A DNA stretch of 64,000 nt, taken from contig CAWFER010000015.1 in the NCBI GenBank assembly GCA_963814805.1, positions 310,001 to 374,000 of the forward strand, written 5' to 3'. Below, one piece after another: positions 35,052 through 45,601 of the stretch; the first letter of the stretch is position 1, and each line of letters begins with the position of its first letter. A program made the translations under genes and the position numbers. Source of the DNA: AP-15 sp963814805 (GTDB taxonomy: Bacteria > Pseudomonadota > Alphaproteobacteria > ATCC43930 > CGMCC-115725). The notes beneath the pieces are model-generated. The model was given only the letters and a program-made list of their open reading frames with translations, was not told the DNA's origin and did not search any database.

Positions 35052-36104
35052 ATGATTTTCTTGTCGATTGGTCTGCCGAGCCGCTTCGCCGAATGGTGCG
35101 ACGGCATGATCTGCGCGCTGTTGCACGCGTCCGGAGAGCGCTTCGAGGCGGTCGGCGCCAATACCCTGGAGGAGATCGCTCTGGCGGTGATCAATTCCCC
35201 GGCGCCGCGGCTGGTCATCGGCGCGCGCCAGCCGACCGACGAGCTGCGCAACGCGCTGACGCGCGCCGGCGCCCGCTTTGTCATGGCGCTCGACGACCCG
35301 CATGCGGCTTATGGCAATCTCTTGACCCGGCACCGGTACGACTGGAAGGAAGCGGTGCGGGCCGTCGCCGGCAGCTGCGCCGCGGTGATGAGTTATGCGG
35401 CGATGCCCGGCGCGCTGGTGCTGCGCGCCGATCGGGAAGGCAAGGATGCGCTCGGCACGGTGACGGCGATCGCCCGCTGGCTCGACCTGGCGGTGGCCCC
35501 GGCCGATATCAAAGCGCTGGCCGAGCAGCACTCCGACCCGGGCGGCTTTTTATCGCCGGACCACGACGACAATTGGCGCGACGCAATTTCGGCGTCGGAC
35601 CGCGCCGTGGTCGACGGCGCGCTCAACGGCTATGTCGACTATTTCCGCGGCGCCGGCCTCGGCCAGATGCTTTGGGCGAGGGATTTGTTTCTGGTCGGCG
35701 ACGCCCCCGATCTGCCGGCCACCGAGACGATCGATGTCGCGGGACCGGTCCGCAACCTGCTGTTCGGGCCGTACCTCACCCTCCCCCCGGGGGAGTGGGC
35801 GGCGACCGTGGTGCTGGCGGTCTCGAAACTGGCGGCCGATATCAGCTACAGCGTCGAGATCCTGTCCGGCGCGGCCTGCCTGTGCCTCGGCCGGGGGACA
35901 ATCCAGCCGCACGGCGAAGGGGTGTGCGAGGCCACGGTCGAGTTTACCATCGCCGAGGCGACTGAGCAGCCGATCGCGCTGCGCGTCGCCAATTTGCGCT
36001 TCGCCTTTAGCGGACGCCTGGCGCTGGCGCATGTGGCGGTGTCGCCGCGGGTGAAGCCGCGCCCCTATATCCCGGCCGAACTCACCGCGGCGCTGGGGCT
36101 GTGA
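35052..36104 (+). CDS. protein of unrecognised family, sulfotransferase-like N-terminus plus GPY beta-sandwich
   Basis: 350 residues. Residues 1-165 resemble the layout of sulfotransferases without the PAPS-binding residues: IGLPSRFAEWCDGM in the place of the P-loop, ALDDPHAAYGNLL in the place of the 3'-phosphate motif, and AIARWLDLAVAPADIKALAEQ like the C-terminal helix pair. Residues 230-345 look like a beta-sandwich starting FGPYLTLPPGEWAATVVLAV; a similar GPY module ends the FkbM protein two genes on. The assignment is inference. A divergent paralogue starts 285 bases upstream. The stop overlaps a small coupled frame. Context suggests modification of a surface polysaccharide. Confidence 0.7.
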   Translation: MIFLSIGLPSRFAEWCDGMICALLHASGERFEAVGANTLEEIALAVINSPAPRLVIGARQPTDELRNALTRAGARFVMALDDPHAAYGNLLTRHRYDWKEAVRAVAGSCAAVMSYAAMPGALVLRADREGKDALGTVTAIARWLDLAVAPADIKALAEQHSDPGGFLSPDHDDNWRDAISASDRAVVDGALNGYVDYFRGAGLGQMLWARDLFLVGDAPDLPATETIDVAGPVRNLLFGPYLTLPPGEWAATVVLAVSKLAADISYSVEILSGAACLCLGRGTIQPHGEGVCEATVEFTIAEATEQPIALRVANLRFAFSGRLALAHVAVSPRVKPRPYIPAELTAALGL

Positions 36105-36229
36105 GGCGGCGGGGCCGGCCCGGTGCGCCGCCGAGCGATGCGCTGTTGGCGGCGGCGTTTGAGCCGGACCTGCCGAGGCCGGCAAGTTCGCCGGGGCGAA
36201 CCCGCCGGAGCGACGGCCGGCGGCAATGA
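36101..36229 (+). CDS. 42-codon frame coupled to both neighbours
   Basis: GTG 36101 overlaps the stop of the upstream gene (GTGA), and its TGA (36227-36229) overlaps the ATG of the FkbM gene (ATGA). The product would be a basic, proline- and arginine-rich 42-residue peptide with one short helix-like part (PSDALLAAAFEPDLPRP). No homologue is recognised. The exact fit between two genes suggests either a coupling peptide or chance in GC-rich DNA. Confidence 0.3.
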   Translation: MRRRGRPGAPPSDALLAAAFEPDLPRPASSPGRTRRSDGRRQ

Positions 36230-37548
36230 GATTTTTCCGGCCGCGCCATGGGCGGACCGGGGCCGGCGAGCCGCGCGCCGGCGCGGAGCAGCCGCAGCGC
36301 GCCGGCGAACAGGAGGCGGGGCTCGCGGCGCTGGGCCGCCGGCTCGACGGCATCGAGACGATGCTCGAACGGGTGTGGGGCGATCTCGACTTTATCCGCA
36401 ACCGGCTCAGTTGCTACATCGGCGACGGCATCGCGCTGACCTATCTGCTCGATCAGACGCCGATGTTCGTCAATTGCAACGATTTCGGATGCCCGGTCAA
36501 TCTGATCGACGGCGGCCGTTACGAGGAAGAAAACCTCGAGGTTTTGCTGAGCTTCGTGACCCCCGACACCGTGTTCCTCGATGTCGGCGCCAATGTCGGC
36601 TTCTATACCGTAGAGATCGCCCGCCGGCTTGCCGGCAATGGCCGGGTTTATGCGTTCGAACCTCACCCCAAGCTGATCGAATTGCTGCGGCGCAACGCTT
36701 TTGTGAACGGGCTGGCGCCGGTGGTCAGCGGCTTTCCGTTTGCGCTCTCGGATCGTAACGGGCCGGCGGATCTGCAATACCCGCTGGGGCATCTGGGCGG
36801 CGGGCAGGTGGCGGCACAAGGCGAAATCGCCGGTCACACCATGGTAAAATCGGAAACAAAAGAACTCGACGATTTGCTCGGCCGGGATTTCCGCTGCGAT
36901 CTCGTCAAGATCGATGTCGAAGGACACGAACTCAACGTCCTCCACGGGATGCGCGAAATCGTCGGCAACTCGCCGCGGATCAAGATTTTGTTCGAAAAGC
37001 TGGCGCCGAACACCGGCAACGAAGCCGGCCTCGAGCAATACTTCGCCGCGATCGGCTTTAGCCTCTATGCGGTCGGTTCTGACGCTTCGCTCAACGAGTT
37101 CGCCGCCGGCGGCCTGCGCGACTGGGGCGGCTATGCGCTGGCGGCGCCGCGCGGTCTGATCGAGGCCGACGCGCTGAACCGGTCGCGCTTCTCGATCTAC
37201 GCCAAGCAATTGTGGCGCCCTGCGGCGGTCTCTGCGAGTTCGCAGGCGCCGCCCGATGGGCATTACCGCGCGACCGCCGCGGGCGCCCTGTTGTTTCACG
37301 GACCCTACTGGTTTCTCAAGCGCGGCCGGTGGCGGTTCAAGCTCTACGGCGCGGTCCGCGGCGCCGTCACGTTTTCGCTGCTGGAACGGTTCGGCTACAC
37401 CGTCTCGAGCTTTTCCCTGGAGGCCGGCCAGAGCGAGCAGCTCCTGACCTTGCGCCGCGACCTGGTGCATTTCGAATGCGCGGCTTACGCAGCGAGCGAC
37501 GACGCCGAGATCGACATTGACCGGATCGAATTCATCCGCGAGGGGTGA
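36226..37548 (+). CDS. FkbM family SAM-dependent methyltransferase with C-terminal GPY module
   Basis: 440 residues. A basic, disordered N-terminus leads to a short coiled segment (LGRRLDGIETMLERVWGDLDFIRNRL, about 36-61). The FkbM domain follows: FLDVGANVGFYTVEIARRL near 116 (SAM site), VYAFEPHPKLIELL near 142 and LVKIDVEGHELNVLHGM near 226. FkbM enzymes O-methylate sugars or other small molecules in surface glycans and natural products. Residues 350-440 are an added module beginning FHGPYWFLKRGRWRFKLYG, resembling the C-terminal module of the 35052 protein. The 3' end overlaps the sulfotransferase gene by 32 bases. Confidence 0.85.
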   Translation: MRFFRPRHGRTGAGEPRAGAEQPQRAGEQEAGLAALGRRLDGIETMLERVWGDLDFIRNRLSCYIGDGIALTYLLDQTPMFVNCNDFGCPVNLIDGGRYEEENLEVLLSFVTPDTVFLDVGANVGFYTVEIARRLAGNGRVYAFEPHPKLIELLRRNAFVNGLAPVVSGFPFALSDRNGPADLQYPLGHLGGGQVAAQGEIAGHTMVKSETKELDDLLGRDFRCDLVKIDVEGHELNVLHGMREIVGNSPRIKILFEKLAPNTGNEAGLEQYFAAIGFSLYAVGSDASLNEFAAGGLRDWGGYALAAPRGLIEADALNRSRFSIYAKQLWRPAAVSASSQAPPDGHYRATAAGALLFHGPYWFLKRGRWRFKLYGAVRGAVTFSLLERFGYTVSSFSLEAGQSEQLLTLRRDLVHFECAAYAASDDAEIDIDRIEFIREG

Positions 37549-38830
37549 GCCGCGGGGTGCGGTCCGTGGCGAATCGACGCCGGCTGATCTTCGCGCCGAC
37601 GGCCCGGTCTATTTCCTGCTGCACATACCCAAGACCGCGGGACAGACGATCCAAATCCATCTGGCCCGGCATTGTGCGCCGGGCGTCTTCTGGCAGTCCC
37701 GCCGCACGCTGCGTCCGGCGCGTCGCGCCGCACCGGGCGAGCTTCCCGATTCGCGGCGCGCCCGCGTGGTTTCGGGGCATCATATCGGCCGCTCGATGGA
37801 GGCGCTGTTCGCCGGCCGGGAGATTCGCCGCATCGTGCTGCTGCGCGATCCGCTCGAACTGCAGATCTCGTTCTACAACTGGCAGATGATGGACAATCTG
37901 GCCAAGGGGCTTGGGACCTACGGGTTTGCGCTGCATCAGCGGGCGCTGCCGCGTGATTTCATCGCGCATTTTCTGCTGTCGCGCTGGCTGGAGATCCCCT
38001 GGCGGGCGCTGCTGGCGATGAAGGACGCGAAAAAACACGCGATGCTGAACCGGATGCTCGCCGGTTTCTGGTTTGTCGGCGGGCACGGCGATTGCGACCG
38101 GCTGATCGAGGCGCTGGGTCGCGATCTCGGCATCCCGCCGACCGCGCCGCGGCGCAACAGCTCCGCCGAATTGCAAGGGCGGACCGGCTGGCGGCTGCTG
38201 ACCGCCGAGGCCCTGCCGGCGGCGGCGCGCCGGGCGTTCTGGACCCATAACCGGCTCGACCAGAGGCTGTGGGAGGATTGGCGCTGGGCCGGGTTCGAGG
38301 CCGCAGCGGTGCAGCCGCAGCCGCTTCGCCCGGACGAGGCGAGCGGCTTTCTCGGCCATGAGCTGGTTCGCCCCTGGCGCCGGCTCGGCCGCTTTGCCGG
38401 ACAAGGATGGGCCTCGTGGCGACGTCCAGGTCATGGCCCGCTCGTCTCTCGCGCCGATCGCGCCCGCGACGCGGGCGAATGGGCGCGCGCCGCCCGGCAT
38501 TACCGGCAGGCGCTGCGAGCGATGCCGGAGGCGGCGGCGATCTGGGTCCAATATGGACACGCCTTGAAGGAATCCGGAAACATCGCCGAAGCCGAGGCCG
38601 CCTATCGCCGATCGCTCGCGCTGCGCCCGGAGATAGCGGACACGCATCTGCAGCTCGGCCATGCGCTGAAGCTGCAAGGGCGGATCGACGAGGCGGCGAC
38701 GGCCTATCTGCGGGCGGCGGCGCTCGACCCGGTGCTGCGCCACCCGCGCGACGAGCTGATCGGCCTCGGCTGGACGACCCGGCGGATCGAGCGGGTATTG
38801 GCGGCAGGCGCCCCGGCGGTGACGTTATGA
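37517..38830 (+). CDS. sulfotransferase-like protein with C-terminal TPR repeats
   Basis: 437 residues from a TTG at 37517 inside the end of the FkbM gene; no ATG is available before the domain. The PAPS-binding P-loop YFLLHIPKTAGQTIQIHLAR is near residues 32-51, and the 3'-phosphate motif IRRIVLLRDPLELQISFYNW near 104-123. The middle is the rest of a sulfotransferase-2-type domain. Residues 310-415 are about three tetratricopeptide repeats (WVQYGHALKESGNIAEAEAAYRRSLALRPE and similar). It probably adds sulfate to a glycan; the repeats may bind the partner glycosyltransferase or methyltransferase. Confidence 0.8.
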   Translation: MTGSNSSARGEPRGAVRGESTPADLRADGPVYFLLHIPKTAGQTIQIHLARHCAPGVFWQSRRTLRPARRAAPGELPDSRRARVVSGHHIGRSMEALFAGREIRRIVLLRDPLELQISFYNWQMMDNLAKGLGTYGFALHQRALPRDFIAHFLLSRWLEIPWRALLAMKDAKKHAMLNRMLAGFWFVGGHGDCDRLIEALGRDLGIPPTAPRRNSSAELQGRTGWRLLTAEALPAAARRAFWTHNRLDQRLWEDWRWAGFEAAAVQPQPLRPDEASGFLGHELVRPWRRLGRFAGQGWASWRRPGHGPLVSRADRARDAGEWARAARHYRQALRAMPEAAAIWVQYGHALKESGNIAEAEAAYRRSLALRPEIADTHLQLGHALKLQGRIDEAATAYLRAAALDPVLRHPRDELIGLGWTTRRIERVLAAGAPAVTL

Positions 38831-38912
38831 CGCCGGGATTGTCCTCGCCCGGCGGTCGACTACAATCGGACCGGCGGCGGCGGGCCGGCTCTCGCAGCGG
38901 ATCGGGTGGAAA

Positions 38913-40115
38913 ATGAGCGCGGAGCCACTGAAGATTGCGGTGATCGGGGCCGGGATCGGCGGGCTCAGCGCGGCGCTGTCGTTGCATCGCGCCGGGTTCG
39001 CGGTCGATCTCTACGAGCAGGCCGCACGGCTGACCGAAATCGGCGGCGGCATCAACATGGGACCCAACGCCGCGCGCATCCTCTATCGGCTCGGCCTCGG
39101 GCCGGGGCTCGACCGCGAAGGCGTGCGCCCGCGCGGCAGCCATCAGCGGCGCTGGGATGACGGCCGCACCCTGCAGCAGGCGAGGCTCAACCCGTTGTGC
39201 GAAGAGCTTTACGGCGCGCCGCATCTGACGATCCACCGCGCCGATCTGCTGGCGATCATCGCCGCCGGATTTCCGGCTGAGCGGCTTTATCTCGGCCACC
39301 GCCTGACCGGGCTCGCCGATGACGGCGACGGCATTGCCGCATGGTTCGAGAACGGCGCGCGGATCAAGGCCGATGTGCTGGTCGGGGCCGACGGCATCCA
39401 CTCGGCGGTGCGCGCCGCCCTGTTCGGCGAGGAGGCGCCGCGCTTTGCCGGCTGCGTCGCCTATCGCGGGCTGGCGCCGGCCGAGAAGATCGCCGATCTC
39501 GGGCTCGAATTGGGCTCGCAATCCTGGCTCGGGCCGGGCGCGCACCTGGTGCATTATTTCGTGTCGCGCGGCCGGCTGTTGAATTTCGTCGGCTGGACCG
39601 AGCACGACAGCTGGAACCGCGAGGACTGGACCGACCGGGCCACGGTCGCCCGCGCGCTCGCCGCGTTCGCGGGCTGGCATCCGCAGGTGCGCCGGATCAT
39701 CGAGGCGGCCGAGACCTGCTTCATTTGGGCGTTGTTCGACCGCGACCCGCTGCCACGCTGGTCGGTCGGGCATGCCACGCTGCTCGGCGACGCCTGCCAC
39801 CCGATGTATCCGTTCATGGCCCAGGGCGCCGCGCAGGCAATCGAGGACGGAGCGACGCTGGCCGCCTGTCTCGCCGCCGGCGCCGACGATCCGGCCGCAA
39901 GCCTGCGCCGGTACGAAGAATTGCGGCTGCCGCGGGTGAGCCTGCTGCAACAGATGTCGCGCGCCAACAAGACCCGCTACCACCTCGCCGACGGCCCGGC
40001 GCAGCAGGCGCGCGACGCCGAATGGACGCGGGCCGGCGACCGATCGCCCGAGGCGCTGGGGTGGCTCTTCGGCTTTGACGCCGGCGCGGTCGAGCCGATG
40101 CCGGCCGCATCATAG
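38913..40115 (+). CDS. FAD-dependent aromatic monooxygenase (salicylate-hydroxylase-like)
   Basis: 400 residues. Class A flavoprotein hydroxylase motifs: IAVIGAGIGGLSAALSLHRAG (residues 8-28) for FAD, the DG motif VLVGADGIHSAVRAALFG near 155, and the GD motif LLGDACHPMYPFMAQGAAQAIEDG near 290. The arginine after the first motif (QAARLTEIGGGINMGPNAARIL) is typical of 3-hydroxybenzoate/salicylate hydroxylases. It should hydroxylate an aromatic acid with NAD(P)H and O2. No ring-cleavage genes are adjacent, so the substrate is open. Confidence 0.88.
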   Translation: MSAEPLKIAVIGAGIGGLSAALSLHRAGFAVDLYEQAARLTEIGGGINMGPNAARILYRLGLGPGLDREGVRPRGSHQRRWDDGRTLQQARLNPLCEELYGAPHLTIHRADLLAIIAAGFPAERLYLGHRLTGLADDGDGIAAWFENGARIKADVLVGADGIHSAVRAALFGEEAPRFAGCVAYRGLAPAEKIADLGLELGSQSWLGPGAHLVHYFVSRGRLLNFVGWTEHDSWNREDWTDRATVARALAAFAGWHPQVRRIIEAAETCFIWALFDRDPLPRWSVGHATLLGDACHPMYPFMAQGAAQAIEDGATLAACLAAGADDPAASLRRYEELRLPRVSLLQQMSRANKTRYHLADGPAQQARDAEWTRAGDRSPEALGWLFGFDAGAVEPMPAAS

Positions 40116-40211
40116 AGGGCGCGGCCATCGGGCGATCGCCGCTGGCCTCGACGCCAGCGGCAACGCGCGTTTGGCTGCGGCGCGCGGCGCGCACCGGCGT
40201 ATAATGAGGCG

Positions 40212-40550
40212 ATGACGATGGTCCCGATCCCGATGCTTTTGGCCGCTGCGATGGCGCTGACGCCGCTCGGGCCCGGGCAAGAGGCGCGGGTCGCCGCCTG
40301 GCTGAACTGGGCGGCTGCCTATCGCGACTGCTACCAGCCGGCGCCGTTCAGCCTGCGCATCGACGCGAACTTCACCGCCCGCTGCATCGAGCGCAATCTG
40401 CGCCAGCGGCAGGACGGCCCGCCCGAGCAGCGCGCCGCCACCCTGGCGTTGATCGCCGCGACCCCGCAGCTGGTCGCGCTGCTGAACGCGCCCGCCGCCG
40501 AGCCCGGCGCCGGCAAAAAATCCGCCAAGCTCGACCCGCCGAGCCATTAA
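40212..40550 (+). CDS. small exported protein of unknown function
   Basis: 112 residues. A hydrophobic start (MVPIPMLLAAAMALTPLG) looks like a signal peptide. The mature part includes a pair of cysteines (YRDCYQPAPFSLRIDANFTARCIERNL), which could form a disulfide, and ends in a lysine/proline-rich tail. No family is recognised. The frame, codon use and signal peptide favour a real gene. Confidence 0.6.
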   Translation: MTMVPIPMLLAAAMALTPLGPGQEARVAAWLNWAAAYRDCYQPAPFSLRIDANFTARCIERNLRQRQDGPPEQRAATLALIAATPQLVALLNAPAAEPGAGKKSAKLDPPSH

Positions 40551-40789
40551 TGGCGCGACCGCGACTTTGCGCGGCCGGGAGGGCGCACCCAGCGAGCGAA
40601 AGTTGCGAGGGGGACTGGCAGTGCTCCGCCCCCCGGCGCGTCCTATGCGACGGCGGCGATGACCGCGATAACCTCAACAGCGGTCTCGACATAACCGACT
40701 AATTTCTTAACATCTGCGATGATCTCGTCGAGAAATGCTCCAAGATCCATGCTATTGGTGCAGCTGGCTTCCTCCTGCAATAAATGTAG

Positions 40790-41020
40790 ATTGTTCGTCT
40801 CCCAAACAGAAGCGCTGCCTATACAAATGTATTTACGGATTCCGAGTCGAGCTCGGCGTTTAACGTGCCTGCAGGAACCTATACGATTACCATCGATCCG
40901 CCAGCGCAGGTAGAATTGGTTTTCGAGCCCTCGACCATGCTGTTGCTGGGCTCAGCCTTGGCGAGACTAGGCTTCGCCGCGCGTCGCCGGAAACTCCGCA
41001 ATTTGGGGGTTCTGTCGTGA
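40790..41020 (+). pseudogene. C-terminal fragment of a PEP-CTERM protein
   Basis: The frame after a stop at 40787-40789 has no usable start but reads SSSAFNVPAGTYTITIDPP and then EPSTMLLLGSALARLGFAAR followed by RRK. That is a PEP-CTERM sorting signal: EPST, a hydrophobic helix, and a basic tail. The secretory N-terminus expected for such a protein is not in the same frame upstream (40551-40789 shows no signal peptide in any frame on this strand), so the gene is broken by indels or deletion. The intervening 240 bases hold nothing else I can support. Confidence 0.6.
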
Positions 41021-41093
41021 TCGGGGAGTTGTCCGGTGTTGGAGTAATCGACCGCTTCATTTCTTGTGTTGAGCCCCGGAGTTTCTGCCGCGC

Positions 41094-42273
41094 TCAGTAT
41101 GAGCGCGGCATGCCGAGGACGTGCTGGCCGAGATAGGCGAGGATCAGGTTGGTCGAGATCGGCGCGGTCTGGTAGAGGCGGGCTTCGCGCCATTTGCGCT
41201 CGATGTCGTATTCCTTGGCAAAGGCGAAGCCGCCATAGGTGGCGAAGGTCGCCTCGGCGGCGCGCCAGGTCGCCTCCGAGGCCAAGAGCTTGGCCATGTT
41301 GGCGTCGGCGCCGCATTCCTGGCCGGCGTCGAACAGCGCCGCGGCGCGGCGGCAGATCATGTCGGCGGCTTCGAGCTCGGCAAAGGCGCGCGCCAACGGG
41401 AACTGCACCCCCTGGTTCTGCCCGATCGGCCGGTCGAAGACGATGCGCTCCTTGGCGTAGTCGATGCCCTTTTTCAAAAGCCAGCGGCCGTCGCCGATGC
41501 ATTCTTGCGCGACCAGGATGCGCTCGGCGTTCATGCCGTCGAGGATATAGCGAAAGCCCTTGCCTTCCTCGCCGATCAGCGCGTCCGGCGGCACCTTCAG
41601 GTTGTCGAAAAACACCTCGGTGGTGTTGTGGTTGATCATCGCCTCGATCGGCCGGATCTCGACCCCATGCCCCAAATTCTCGCGCAGATCGATCAGAAAC
41701 ACCGAGAGCCCGTCGGTGCGCCGCTTGACCTCATTGACCGGGGTGGTGCGCGCCAGCAATAGCATCAGATCGGAATGGCGGGCGCGCGAAGTCCACACCT
41801 TCTGCCCGTTGACGACATAGTGATTGCCCTCGCGCACCGCCCGGGTCTTGAGCTTGGTGGTGTCGGAGCCGGTCGAGGGCTCGGTCACGCCAAACGCCTG
41901 CAGCCGCAATTCGCCGGAGGCGATCTTGGGCAGATAGCGCGCCTTCTGCTCGGCGCTGCCATGACGCAGCAGGGTCCCCATGATGTACATCTGGGCGTGG
42001 CCCTGGCTGGCGGTGCAGCCCGAGGCGTTGATCTCTTCGAGGATCACCGCGGCGGCGCGCAACGGCAGGCCCGAGCCGCCATATTCCTCGGGGATCAAGG
42101 AAGCCAGAAACCCCGCCTCGGTCAATTCCTCGATGAATTCGGCTCGGATAGGCCTGCTCGGCTTCGAGCTTGCGCCAATATTCGCCCGGATAGCCCTCGC
42201 AGATCCGGCGCACCGATTGGCGCAGCTCGGGATAGTCCTCGCCGAGGGCCAGCATGGTCGGCGTGTCGCTCAT
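41094..42273 (-). CDS. acyl-CoA dehydrogenase family protein, one frameshift
   Basis: Corrected length is about 392 residues. The N-terminal helices (MSDTPTMLALGEDYPELRQS) are separated from the rest by one extra base near 42142; without it the sequence reads AYPSEFIEELTEAGFLASLI. FAD-binding motifs follow: LQAFGVTEPSTGSDTTKLKT near 129, YVVNGQKVWTSRARHSDLML near 153, FDRPIGQNQGVQFPLARAFAE near 271 and TYGGFAFAKEYDIERKWREARLYQ near 343. The usual catalytic glutamate of the YEGT motif is absent: the position reads QTAPISTNLI, as in a distinct subgroup ending in LGMPRSY. The substrate is unknown. Confidence 0.88.
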
Positions 42274-42364
42274 CTCAGCGCTCCTGATGCCAGGGTTTGC
42301 CCGAACCTAGTTCGTCCGCGAGCAAATTGCCAACCCGCACCGGGCCGGGGCGCGACCCCCGAGA

Positions 42365-44593
<2,229 letters not shown>

Positions 44594-44963
44594 GATCCAG
44601 ATTCTCTCGGTCGAGGTTTGAAAGCGTTGGCGAGGATGAAATTCAGGTTTGCCAAAAGGGTCCGCCGGAGTTTCACGGCAGAAATCTTATGCACCGTCGA
44701 TCGTGTCTCCGATGGGCTCGCGTTTGAGTATCTTTCGAATCGGTGCGCTGAGTTCCGGCGCGCCGCAGCAAAGGCGTGGATGGCCGGGTCAAGCCCGGCC
44801 AAGACGAAAAACGGATCCCGGAATCGACATTCTCGATCGAATTTCAGGTCCCGGACAGCGCTGTGCGAAAGCGGGAACCCAGAGCGATGGGGCGCCGAGC
44901 CCCCTTTCATGTCAGGGCGGGCGCTCGACCCCCGCTCGCCGGCGAATGACTTGTTCGGCACGG
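44594..44963. repeat. intergenic region with an extragenic palindrome (44781-44801)
   Basis: Between parC and gmk there are 370 bases without a gene. TGGCCGGG (44781-44788) and CCCGGCCA (44794-44801) form a perfect eight-base stem with a five-base loop, the repeat style seen between genes in many alphaproteobacteria. The parC promoter should lie in 44600-44700, but I cannot assign its hexamers. Confidence 0.6.
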
Positions 44964-45601
44964 TCAGCCCTGGCGCAGGCTCTCGACGAACGCGGCGAGG
45001 CCGGGCTGGCGGGTGCGGCGCAGGCGCTCGGCGGTGACGATGGCGCGGGCCTGGGCGACGCTCTCGTCGACCATGTCGTTGACGATCACATAATCGTATT
45101 CGGCCCAGTGGCTCATCTCCTCGGCCGATTTCGCCATTCGGCCGGCGACCACCGCGGCGCTGTCCTGGGCGCGGGCGCGCAGCCGCTGTTCGAGCGCGGC
45201 AACGCTCGGCGGCAGGACGAAGACCGCGACCAGGTCTGGCCGCACCTTGTCGGCGAGCTGCTGGGTTCCCTGCCAGTCGAGATCGCCGACGATGTCGCGC
45301 CCGGCGGCCAGCGCCGCCTCGATCGGCTGGCGCGGCGTGCCGTAGCAATTGCCGAAGACGCGCGCATGCTCCAGGAATTCGCCGGCCGCGACCATTTCGT
45401 CGAAGCGCGGCTGGTCGATGAACCGGTAGTCGACGGCCATCGACCTCGCCCGGCCGCTGCGGGCGGGTGGTCACCGAGACCGAGAGCGTGAGGCTCGGAT
45501 CTTTCGTCGACGAGCCGGCGGGCGATCGTCGTCTTGCCCGCGCCCGAGGGCGAGGAGAGGACGAGCAGCAGCCCGCGCCGCCGGATCGGTCGCGCGCTCA
45601 T
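44964..45601 (-). CDS. gmk: guanylate kinase, two frameshifts
   Basis: Corrected length is about 211 residues. It phosphorylates GMP to GDP with ATP. The N-terminus MSARPIRRRGLLLVLSSPSG with P-loop SSPSGAGKTT starts at 45601. An extra A near 45500 hides the LTLSVSVTTRPQRPGEVDG segment in the next frame; an extra C near 45437 shifts again to VDYRFIDQPRFDEMVAAGEF, which continues intact through the GMP-binding FLEHARVFGNCYGTP and DIVGDLDWQGTQQL to the end. The ATG overlaps the yicC stop. As gmk is essential, the two breaks are most likely sequence errors. Confidence 0.9.

Noticed and set aside
40643..40750. A 35-codon minus-strand frame with a hydrophobic end, a possible small toxin-like peptide
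   Set aside because: The only good Shine-Dalgarno-like sequence is 20 bases from the ATG, the frame is also open upstream without starts, and it lies in a degenerate region next to the PEP-CTERM remnant.
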